Positions 1-6,590 of a stretch of DNA of 45,360 nt are shown here, in pieces; within the stretch, counting starts at the first letter, position 1; each line of letters begins with the position of its first letter. Location of the stretch: the NCBI RefSeq assembly GCF_021209385.1, contig NZ_JAJOIL010000033.1, positions 1 through 45,360 on the forward strand, in the 5' to 3' direction. This DNA comes from Seleniivibrio sp. (lineage in GTDB: Bacteria; Chrysiogenota; Deferribacteres; Deferribacterales; Geovibrionaceae). The notes under the pieces were generated by a model, which was not told the origin of the DNA, searched no databases, and saw nothing but the letters and a program-made list of their open reading frames with translations. A program made the translations under genes and the position numbers.

Positions 1-422
1 CCCTGAAAGGCATATGGGGATGTGCGGGGTTTGAAAGCTCCGCCGCGCAGTATTCTTGCTCCCGCCTTGCTTGTGCGCTCGGCGAGATACATGAGCATGT
101 CGCGGTTTTCAACAGAACAGGGACCAGCCATAACGACGACGTTTCCGCCGCCGATTTTAACGCCTTTTATGTCGATAACGGTTTCTGTCTTCTTGAAATC
201 AGAGCTTACCAGTTTATAAGGTTTTGAGATGGGAACCACCTTCTCAACACCCGGCATGGCAAAAAGCGGTTTTTCACGGAGGATACTCTCGTCGCCTATT
301 GCGCCGAGAATGTTTCTTCCGTTTGTTTCGGACATGCTTGTCTTAAAGCCGAACTGCTCCAGCTTTTTCTGCACATGTTCGATGTCGGTCTTTGCCGCAT
401 CTTTTTTAAATACGATTATCAT
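1..422 (-). CDS. aroF: DAHP synthase (3-deoxy-7-phosphoheptulonate synthase), partial
   Basis: First enzyme of the shikimate pathway; it condenses phosphoenolpyruvate and erythrose 4-phosphate. Only the N-terminal 140 codons are in the window; the gene runs off the left edge. Residues 1-70 form a small ferredoxin-like/ACT-like regulatory domain that starts MIIVFKKDA, as in the Thermotoga-type class. The catalytic barrel follows, with the hallmark AGPCSVE and GGAFKPRTSPYAFQG motifs. The start codon overlaps the hisC stop (ATGA at 419-422), so it is translationally coupled as the third gene of pheA-hisC-aroF. The family and class are clear from these motifs; what is missing is the C-terminal two thirds. 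Confidence 0.93.
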   Translation of the reverse strand, partial: MIIVFKKDAAKTDIEHVQKKLEQFGFKTSMSETNGRNILGAIGDESILREKPLFAMPGVEKVVPISKPYKLVSSDFKKTETVIDIKGVKIGGGNVVVMAGPCSVENRDMLMYLAERTSKAGARILRGGAFKPRTSPYAFQ

Positions 423-1516
423 TTGCCGAGAACCTTAACGAGCTGTTCGACGAACGCTTCGTTCTCTTCCATCGTACCCACGGAAACACGAATGTATTTG
501 CCAAGTGAGGGTCCGAGGAAGCGGACGATTATTCCTTTTTTCAGAAGGTCGTTGAATACTTTTTCGCCTTCACCGACTTCAACAAGTATGAAGTTGGACT
601 GTGATTTGATGAATGGCAGTCCGAGTCTTTTGAACTCTTTCTGGAGATAGTTCCTGCCTTTCTTATTCTTTTTGATAATCTTGTCCAGATATGCGGAATC
701 TTCCAGAGCCGCTTCCGCCGCAACCTGTGCCGCCATGTTGGTGTTAAATGGCTGGCGTACGCGGTTCATCATGTCGATTGCCATTGCGTCTGCTATAACG
801 TATCCGCAGCGAAGAGCCGCAAGGCCGTATGCCTTTGAAAAGGTGCGCATGATGAATATGTTGTGGAACTTGTCCAGATATTTCATCGTGTCGGGGAAGT
901 CTTTTGCGTCTGCGAACTCAACGTATGCCTCGTCGAATACCACAATAACATCTGACGGTACTTTTTCCATGAAGGCGCGCATTTCTTTGTCTGCAGTGTA
1001 TGCGCCTGTGGGGTTGTTGGGGTTCGCTATGAAAATCATGCGTGTCTTGTCGTTGATGGCGGCAAGAAGCGCGTCGAAATCGAAAGAAAAATCTTTCTTA
1101 CAGGGGATCCAGTTGCAAGTTTTGCCCGCCGCCTGAGCTATTGAAGAATACACGGAGAAGCTGGGCGCGGGGCTTATGACATGTTCGCCGTCTTTCAGGA
1201 ACGTGCGGATTGCGAGTTCGATGATCTCGTTCGAGCCTGTTCCGAAAAGGAGCATGTCTGCAGGTACTTCAAGTTTAGAGGCGAGCTTTGTGCGGAGGTA
1301 GTGCGCATCGCCGTAGGGATATCGTGATATTTCCGGAAAGAAGTTTTTAAGAGCTGTTTTAACTTTGGGAGAGGGACCAAAAGGGTTCTCGTTGGATGCG
1401 AGTTTGATCGCTTCCTTGATTCCAAGCTCTCTTTCAAGTTCTTTAACGGGTTTGCCGGGTTTGTAGGGAGCTATTTCTGCAATTGCTTTTCCGGCGAGTT
1501 TTTTGAAATCTGTCAT
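419..1516 (-). CDS. hisC: Histidinol-phosphate / aromatic amino acid aminotransferase
   Basis: PLP-dependent fold type I aminotransferase, 365 aa, the usual HisC length. Visible motifs are SNENPFGPSP near residue 41, ANPNNPTGAY near 164, DEAYVEF near 195, and the PLP lysine in RTFSKAYGLA (K228). By sequence it is a HisC-family enzyme converting imidazole-acetol phosphate plus glutamate to histidinol phosphate. Its position between pheA and aroF, with overlapping ends on both sides, suggests that it also or mainly transaminates phenylpyruvate, prephenate or hydroxyphenylpyruvate; HisC paralogues doing this are known in several phyla. The substrate cannot be decided from sequence alone. Confidence 0.9.
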   Translation of the reverse strand: MTDFKKLAGKAIAEIAPYKPGKPVKELERELGIKEAIKLASNENPFGPSPKVKTALKNFFPEISRYPYGDAHYLRTKLASKLEVPADMLLFGTGSNEIIELAIRTFLKDGEHVISPAPSFSVYSSIAQAAGKTCNWIPCKKDFSFDFDALLAAINDKTRMIFIANPNNPTGAYTADKEMRAFMEKVPSDVIVVFDEAYVEFADAKDFPDTMKYLDKFHNIFIMRTFSKAYGLAALRCGYVIADAMAIDMMNRVRQPFNTNMAAQVAAEAALEDSAYLDKIIKKNKKGRNYLQKEFKRLGLPFIKSQSNFILVEVGEGEKVFNDLLKKGIIVRFLGPSLGKYIRVSVGTMEENEAFVEQLVKVLGK

Positions 1517-2583
1517 TTTTCCCCCTTAGGATATGAACCGAGCACTTTGAAAAATGCCGTGTGTTCACAGAGACCGTCGAGTGCGGTTTTTAATCTTTTA
1601 TCCGCTATATGCCCTTCCACGTCAACAAAAAAGACGTATTCCCATGCCTTTTGGCGGGACGGGCGGGATTCTATTTTTGTCATGTTTATATCCGCCTTCG
1701 CAAGAACAGACAGCGCTTCGTAAAGGGAACCCGCCTTGTGAGTCACGGAAAACACTATGGACGTCTTGTCGTTACCTGTGGGCAAAGGCTCATAGTTTCC
1801 TATGAGCAGGAATCTTGTGAAGTTGTTGGGGTTGTCTTCAATGGACTTTTCAACAACCCGCAGACTGTATTTAAGCTGTGCCATCTCGCTTGAGATGGCG
1901 GCAACTGTGGGGTCTTTTGATGCCAGCTCCGCCGCCTTCGCAGTGGAATCTATCTCGTGTACGGGAATGTCGGGGCAGTTCGCAGCCAGCCATTTGCGGC
2001 ACTGACCGATAGCCTGATAATGGCTGTATATGACCTGTATGTCCTCGAAATTGCCCGTTTTGTTCATAAGGTTATGGCTTATTTCAAGGTATATCTCACC
2101 GCATATTTTTAAGTTGCTGGTGGTGAAGGTGTCAAGCGTGTGGTTGACTATGCCTTCCAGCGAATTTTCCACAGGCACTATGCCGAACGCCATCCGTCCG
2201 CGCTCTACGCTGTCGAAAACCTCGGGGATGTTCCTTATGGGTATCAGTGTTGCGGAAAGTCCGAACTGTTTTATCGCCGCCATGTTTGTAAAGGTGCCTT
2301 CGGGACCCAGATAACCGACCTTCTGCACCTCTTCCAGAGAGAGAGAGGCGGAGATTATCTCGCGGTAAACCGAGCGCAGTGCGTCGTTGGGGAAAGGTCC
2401 CGTGTTAAGTCCGGTGAGACGCTCGAATATTTTTTTCTCGCGCGAAGGAACGTAAAGGGGTTGCCCTGCGGCTTTTTTTATCTCGCCTATGTGCATAGCC
2501 TCTTTCGCCCTGTTGTTCAGAAGTTCAAGTATCTTCTGGTCTATGTCGTCAATGTTTTGTCTGTGTTTGTCAAGTTCTTCCAT
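1513..2583 (-). CDS. pheA: Bifunctional chorismate mutase / prephenate dehydratase (P-protein)
   Basis: Converts chorismate to prephenate and then to phenylpyruvate, the committed steps to phenylalanine. The order is chorismate mutase (about residues 1-85, ELDKHRQNIDDIDQKILELL), prephenate dehydratase (about 95-270, with GPEGTFTNMAA, NSLEGIVNHTLD and NFTRFLLIG), and a C-terminal ACT domain with the ESRPSR phenylalanine-binding motif. I start at the ATG at 2583 because the chorismate mutase helix begins there; an in-frame TTG at 2619 would add 12 residues with no family match. No strong ribosome binding site precedes either start. First gene of pheA-hisC-aroF; its stop overlaps hisC. Confidence 0.92.
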   Translation of the reverse strand: MEELDKHRQNIDDIDQKILELLNNRAKEAMHIGEIKKAAGQPLYVPSREKKIFERLTGLNTGPFPNDALRSVYREIISASLSLEEVQKVGYLGPEGTFTNMAAIKQFGLSATLIPIRNIPEVFDSVERGRMAFGIVPVENSLEGIVNHTLDTFTTSNLKICGEIYLEISHNLMNKTGNFEDIQVIYSHYQAIGQCRKWLAANCPDIPVHEIDSTAKAAELASKDPTVAAISSEMAQLKYSLRVVEKSIEDNPNNFTRFLLIGNYEPLPTGNDKTSIVFSVTHKAGSLYEALSVLAKADINMTKIESRPSRQKAWEYVFFVDVEGHIADKRLKTALDGLCEHTAFFKVLGSYPKGEK

Positions 2584-2718
2584 GTCAGAGAAGATAACAG
2601 ACAAAAGCCTGTTTCGCAAGAGTTTGAAGCATGTTTTGATGGAAAAAAATTAAAACGCTATATTATCTGTATAAAATATGTCATTTTAGTTTGCTATTTA
2701 ACTACTTTCCGAAACAGA

Positions 2719-2747
2719 TTGATTTCGTTCCGTGCTGTCTGTATATT
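2719..2747 (+). promoter_or_regulatory. Sigma-70-like promoter for the heptosyltransferase pair
   Basis: TTGATT (2719-2724), a 17-bp spacer and TATATT (2742-2747), reading toward the TTG start at 2905. The predicted leader of about 150 nt contains the double-hairpin repeat at 2801-2886. The rest of the 320-bp gap between pheA and this operon is AT-rich and must also hold the pheA promoter on the other strand, for which I see no convincing match. Confidence 0.5.
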
Positions 2748-2800
2748 TTCATGAGCAGGCATAAGAGAGCCGTTAAGATGCTTTGTTTTGTGCTTTTGTC

Positions 2801-2886
2801 TCCCCCTTTGACAAAGGGGGATTAAGGGGGATTTACATTCAATGTCAGTCAAATCCACCCCGACCCTCCTTTTTTAAAGGAGGGAG
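2801..2886. repeat. Double-hairpin intergenic palindromic element, copy 1
   Basis: A terminal hairpin CCCCCTTTGACAAAGGGGG, an arm GGGGGATTT, a spacer near ACATTCAATGTCAGTC, the complementary arm AAATCCACCCC, and a second hairpin CCCTCC...GGAGGG. The whole is an imperfect palindrome, so the RNA could fold as two hairpins on a common stem. It is closely matched by 6477-6562, and its right half by the reverse complement of 44634-44671. It ends 8 bp before the GAGG ribosome binding site of the downstream gene. It looks like a non-coding, MITE-like dispersed repeat. Confidence 0.85.
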
Positions 2887-2904
2887 AAAATACGAGGAAA
2901 TAAC

Positions 2905-3942
2905 TTGAAAATATTAATATTCAATCCGTCCTTTCTGGGCGACAGCGTGCTTACAACGCCGCTGATACAGGCTGTTAAAGCAAAATACCCCGAAGCGCAG
3001 ATATCTTTTTGCGTGCGTCCCGAATATGTGCCGCTTTTTGACGGGCTTGCAGAAATATCGGAAGTTATCCCTTTTGACAAACGCAGAAGCTATTCGGGGC
3101 TTTCAGGCATCTTCCGCTTTGCGAAGTATCTTGAACAGCGCGGGTTTGATATAGTGCTTACCCCTCATAAATCGTTCCGCACAAACCTTACACTGTGGCT
3201 TGCGAAAATTCCCGTTCGCGTCGGATTTGTCGAAAGTGCTTTTTCTGCCCTTCTGACCTCGTCCTGCGCAAGATATATGGATCTGCACGAGGTTCAGCGA
3301 AATCTGACCCTTTATGAGGCGGCTTTCGGAGAATATCCGGCGAAATATCCGCTTAAGGTTGTTATTGACCAAGAGAAGAAGGCGGAGTTTGCTAAACTCG
3401 GTGAAAACCTCATAGGTATTGCCCCCGGAAGCGTATGGGCGACAAAAATGTGGCCTGCGGAGCGCTTTGCGGAGGTTGCGGACAGGCTTAAAGAGGACGG
3501 TTACACGCCTGTTATAATAGGCGCGCCGGAAGACGTTCCCGCCGCGGAAAAACTCATGAAGGCTGCAAAATACGAACATATCAATATGTGCGGGAAAACT
3601 TCTCTTAAAGAGCTTCCCGCGCTGATAGCAAATTTCGGGTTTATGGTGACCAACGATTCAGGACCCATGCATATAGCCGTTGCGGCGGGTGTGCGGTGCA
3701 TTGCCATCTTCGGTCCCACTGTGAAGGAGCTGGGCTTCACTCCATATGACGAGGTGAGCCGCGTTGCTGAGGTGGCAGGTCTTAACTGCCGTCCCTGCGG
3801 ACTGCACGGAAGCAGAAAATGCCCGAAAAAACATTTCCGCTGCATGCTTGAGATAAGCACGCAGGACGTTCTGGCTCTTCTTGAGAAAGAACAGGTTGCG
3901 GAACCTATCAAACCGAAATACGAAACTGTGAAGGCGGACTGA
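2905..3942 (+). CDS. waaF: Lipopolysaccharide heptosyltransferase (GT9 family)
   Basis: Glycosyltransferase family 9 protein, 345 aa, usual length, cytoplasmic face of the inner membrane. It is expected to transfer ADP-heptose to the LPS inner core. It opens with the NPSFLGDSVLTTPLIQA motif and carries GIAPGSVWATKMWP near residue 170 and the nucleotide-sugar motif NDSGPMHIAVAAGV near 250, then the cysteine-rich CRPCGLHG...CPKKHFRCM tail typical of heptosyltransferase II. The start is a TTG at 2905 preceded by GAGGAAATAAC. Its stop overlaps the start of the next GT9 gene (TGATG at 3940-3944). The exact acceptor sugar is inferred from the family. Confidence 0.85.
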   Translation: MKILIFNPSFLGDSVLTTPLIQAVKAKYPEAQISFCVRPEYVPLFDGLAEISEVIPFDKRRSYSGLSGIFRFAKYLEQRGFDIVLTPHKSFRTNLTLWLAKIPVRVGFVESAFSALLTSSCARYMDLHEVQRNLTLYEAAFGEYPAKYPLKVVIDQEKKAEFAKLGENLIGIAPGSVWATKMWPAERFAEVADRLKEDGYTPVIIGAPEDVPAAEKLMKAAKYEHINMCGKTSLKELPALIANFGFMVTNDSGPMHIAVAAGVRCIAIFGPTVKELGFTPYDEVSRVAEVAGLNCRPCGLHGSRKCPKKHFRCMLEISTQDVLALLEKEQVAEPIKPKYETVKAD

Positions 3943-4879
3943 TGAAGGTTCTGTTCGTCCGTTTCAGTTCACTGGGGGATATAATCCTCACCACCGGGGT
4001 TATAAGGAAATTCAAAGAGCTTTTTCCCGATGCAGAGGCGGACGTGCTGACATATGCACCCTTCGGAGACGTTTTCAAGGGGCTGCCCTTTGTAAACCGC
4101 GTGGTGGAATACGGAAAAAAAGACGGCATAATGGCATATTTCAGCCTTATTCAGAAGGAAACAGAGGATTACGACCATATATTCGACCTGCACGGCAAAC
4201 TTTTATCGATGTTTTTAAAGTTTCACGCACAGGCGGATTATCACAAATACATAAAAGATTCCGCCGCAAGGCGCAGGTTTGTGAAGACCCGTAAGCCTGA
4301 CCCGCGGCTCGGTCTGCATGTGGTGCAGAAGTATTTTGAGCCCATCTCAGAAACATTTGGCACTCCCATGCCGGAGCTTGAAGAGTTGCGCCCTGTGCTG
4401 TTTTCGGATGCGAAACCTGTTGAAAAGCATATTCTTGTGCATCCGTTCGCCAGCAGATATACGAAAACCTACCCTTATGCCGCAGAGCTTGCGGAGCTTC
4501 TGGTCGCCGACGGTTATACTCCTGTTTTTGCGGGAGAGGGCAAGGCTCCTGATGTTAAAGGTATTGTGGACAAAACCGGAAAATCGAAGATAAAAGATTT
4601 TTTGATACTATAGTATCCTGCGAAGCGGTGATCTCTTCCGATTCAGGTCCTCTGCACGCCGCTGTAGCTCTTAAAAAGCCCACAGTAGGCATATTCGGGT
4701 CAACCACAAGGGAATTCGGATTCTTTCCGCTGTTTTCAGGCGTCAGGGTTGTCGAAGATAATTCAGTTGAATGCCGTCCGTGCGACGTTCACGGGCTTGA
4801 AGCCTGCCCGAAGGGACACTTTGACTGTATGAAAAGGCTTACGCCGGATAAGGTTGTTGAGGCTCTTAAAAACCTTTAA
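3942..4879 (+). pseudogene. GT9 heptosyltransferase, split by a frameshift in a T run
   Basis: Two reading frames together make one about 312-aa GT9 enzyme. The first (3942-4613) covers residues 1-223, starting MKVLFVRFSSLGDIILTTG, and ends at a TAG straight after a T6 run at 4598-4603. The second frame continues from GAT at 4604 with the essential SSDSGPLHAAVALKKP and GIFGSTTREFG motifs and the CRPCDVHG...CPKGHFDCM tail, ending at 4879. One extra T, or a -1 ribosomal shift on T TTT TTG, restores a perfect family protein. Without it the nucleotide-sugar-binding half is lost. It is coupled to the gene upstream and would add a second inner-core heptose or related sugar. It could be a true mutation, a slippage site or a base-calling error. 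Confidence 0.8.
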
Positions 4880-5450
4880 CACCGTTCATGAAAAGTTTTA
4901 CGCAGGTCTCCGCATGTTTTTCTATTTCGTCGGCGTCGGGTACGTCTCTGGTATTCATAAGTATCGGCGAGCGCATGGAGAGCAGCATGGATATGAGCAT
5001 ATTTGCCATTTTATCCGCTTCTCTGACATTGAGTCTGTCTGTAAGAAAGCCTGTCAGCGGTTTTCTCCGCGCATCCTGAACCATGCTTTTGAACATTCCG
5101 CCTATCTCGCTTCCGTCCCTGCTTTCTGATATCATCATACGGAAAAGCTCCAGTCTGTGCCTTGCCATGTGCATGGTGATGAACTGTATCCCGAATTTTA
5201 TAAGTTCTTTTTCGGGCGACATATTGCCGAAGGTATAGATATCGTTCTCTTTGCTCATCTGGGAAATGACTTCAGCGAACAGGTCGGATTTTGATACAAA
5301 ATAGCGGTATACCGTCTGTTTTGTGACGCAGGCGGTCTTTGCCACTTCGTCCATGCTGGTTCTGGAATATCCGTGGTTCAGAAAAAGCTCTCTGCCTGCT
5401 TTTATTATTGATTCGCGTTTCGTTTTATAGTTTTCAAGCGCTTTTGACAT
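4866..5450 (-). CDS. TetR/AcrR family transcriptional regulator
   Basis: One-component repressor of 194 aa. The N-terminal helix-turn-helix (about residues 12-58) has the signature GRELFLNHGYSRTSMDEVAK...VTKQTVYRYF; the C-terminal ligand-binding part is variable and its ligand is unknown. It is divergent from the EamA exporter at 5533, with two palindromes in the 82-bp gap, so it most likely controls that exporter and itself. Its 3' end overlaps the end of the convergent GT9 gene by 14 bp. The ATG at 5450 has no ribosome binding site; a TTGACA-N17-TATTCT match places the transcript start at or near the ATG, so the mRNA may be leaderless. Confidence 0.9.
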   Translation of the reverse strand: MSKALENYKTKRESIIKAGRELFLNHGYSRTSMDEVAKTACVTKQTVYRYFVSKSDLFAEVISQMSKENDIYTFGNMSPEKELIKFGIQFITMHMARHRLELFRMMISESRDGSEIGGMFKSMVQDARRKPLTGFLTDRLNVREADKMANMLISMLLSMRSPILMNTRDVPDADEIEKHAETCVKLFMNGVKGF

Positions 5451-5466
5451 GCTTAAAGAATACCTG

Positions 5467-5515
5467 TTGACAACAATACTGTCAAGTATTAGCTTATCAT
5501 ACTATACGGTATGAT
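5467..5515. promoter_or_regulatory. Divergent promoter/operator region with two palindromes
   Basis: Two perfect inverted repeats lie between tetR and the EamA gene: TTGACA-N7-TGTCAA (5467-5485) and ATCATAC-N6-GTATGAT (5496-5515). On the minus strand the TGTCAA arm is also a consensus -35 (TTGACA) with TATTCT 17 bp on, reading into tetR. On the plus strand TATACG at 5503-5508, inside the second palindrome, can serve as the -10 for the exporter. Either palindrome is the right size for a TetR-family dimer site. Confidence 0.6.
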
Positions 5516-5532
5516 TTTATGCGGAGGTTATA

Positions 5533-6390
5533 ATGTCAGAGCAGTTTAAAGGCACATTATATGCATTTTCAGGTATTTTCCTTATGGGGTTCGATGCGAT
5601 ATTTATCAGATATTCAGGACTTAACGGTTTCGGGGCATCCTTTCTTTTCGGTATATTTTCAATGCTTTCGATGCTTCTCGTGACACAGATGTGGGGCAAA
5701 GGGGTTGCGGACGCTGTTAAAAAAGGCGGACTGATACTTATTTTTTCCGGTGCTGTTATGGGCGGCAGCGGGACGACTTTTGTTCTGGCTGTTCAGGAAA
5801 CAACAATAGCCAATGTCGTGCTTATCATGACGACATCCGCGGTGTTTTCATCTATTTACAGCCGTTTCCTGCTTGGTGAGAAGACCTCGTTAAGTACATG
5901 GGCGGCAGTGATTGTATCAATTTTAGGTGTATATATAATTGTAAGAGGTTCGCTTGGAGGACACGGACTTCTGGGCGATATGTACGCATTGGCGGCGGCT
6001 ATGTTCTCCTCACTCAATTATGTGATATGGCGCAAATATCCGCAGATAAGCCGCACCATGGCTATATCTTTCGGCGGATTTTTTATTATGCTTTTCAGTT
6101 CGTTCGGAACTGATTTTAGCAGTTTCAGCGTTGTTTCTGTGCTTGTAATGGCGGCGATGGGACTACTCAGCGCTCCCATAGGCAGGGCTTTCATCTCCAC
6201 AGCGGCAAGACACATAACCGCAATGGAAATAAGCCTTTATACGCTTACCCGCACGGTTCTCGTGCCTTTTCTGGCGTGGCTGTTCTTCACAGAGATACCG
6301 CCAGCCCAGACCTTTGCCGGCGGTGCGGTGATAATCTGCGCCATAACCGCCCACTCGCTTTTCATGATGCGCCGCGCAGGTGCCAAATAA
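5533..6390 (+). CDS. EamA / drug-metabolite transporter family permease
   Basis: Inner-membrane protein of 285 aa with about ten hydrophobic helices in two EamA halves (about residues 5-135 and 145-282), the standard DMT layout. The first helix begins LYAFSGIFLMGFDAIFIRYSG, and the second half carries LGDMYALAAAMFSSLNYVIWRK. The family exports or imports amino acids, nucleosides and other small metabolites; the substrate here cannot be told. The start has a good ribosome binding site (GGAGG, 7 nt spacing). The divergent TetR gene and shared operators suggest substrate-induced expression. Confidence 0.88.
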   Translation: MSEQFKGTLYAFSGIFLMGFDAIFIRYSGLNGFGASFLFGIFSMLSMLLVTQMWGKGVADAVKKGGLILIFSGAVMGGSGTTFVLAVQETTIANVVLIMTTSAVFSSIYSRFLLGEKTSLSTWAAVIVSILGVYIIVRGSLGGHGLLGDMYALAAAMFSSLNYVIWRKYPQISRTMAISFGGFFIMLFSSFGTDFSSFSVVSVLVMAAMGLLSAPIGRAFISTAARHITAMEISLYTLTRTVLVPFLAWLFFTEIPPAQTFAGGAVIICAITAHSLFMMRRAGAK

Positions 6391-6391
6391 A

Positions 6392-6420
6392 TTGACACAT
6401 CCCTGCATACGTTATATAAA
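6392..6420 (+). promoter_or_regulatory. Near-consensus sigma-70 promoter for tkt-rlmB
   Basis: TTGACA (6392-6397), a 17-bp spacer and TATAAA (6415-6420), starting two bases after the stop codon of the exporter gene. It reads toward transketolase and gives a leader of about 165 nt that includes the second copy of the double-hairpin element. Confidence 0.8.
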
Positions 6421-6476
6421 GCCAAAGCCTGATACAGGTTACAGACTTGTAGCAAAGTTTGTTTCGTGTTCTTGCT

Positions 6477-6562
6477 TCCCCCTTTAGCAAAGGGGGAATG
6501 AGGGGGATTTACATTAGATATCAATCAAATCCACCCCAACCCTCCTTTTGCAAAGGAGGGAG
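6477..6562. repeat. Double-hairpin intergenic palindromic element, copy 2
   Basis: Same architecture and orientation as 2801-2886: hairpin CCCCCTTTAGCAAAGGGGG, arms GGGGGATTT and AAATCCACCCC, and hairpin CCCTCCTTTTGCAAAGGAGGG. It sits between the promoter at 6392-6420 and the transketolase ribosome binding site (TGAGGT, 6578-6583). An open frame crosses it but is an artefact of the repeat. Confidence 0.85.
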
Positions 6563-6590
6563 CAAGAGAAAATTAACTGAGGTATTATAT

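Noticed and set aside
2140-2754. A 204-codon open frame on the plus strand
   Set aside because: It runs antisense to pheA and shows no protein-family features.
6459-6590. An upstream extension of transketolase from an in-frame start at 6459
   Set aside because: The extra 44 residues translate the double-hairpin repeat and have no family match; the ATG at 6591 has its own ribosome binding site.
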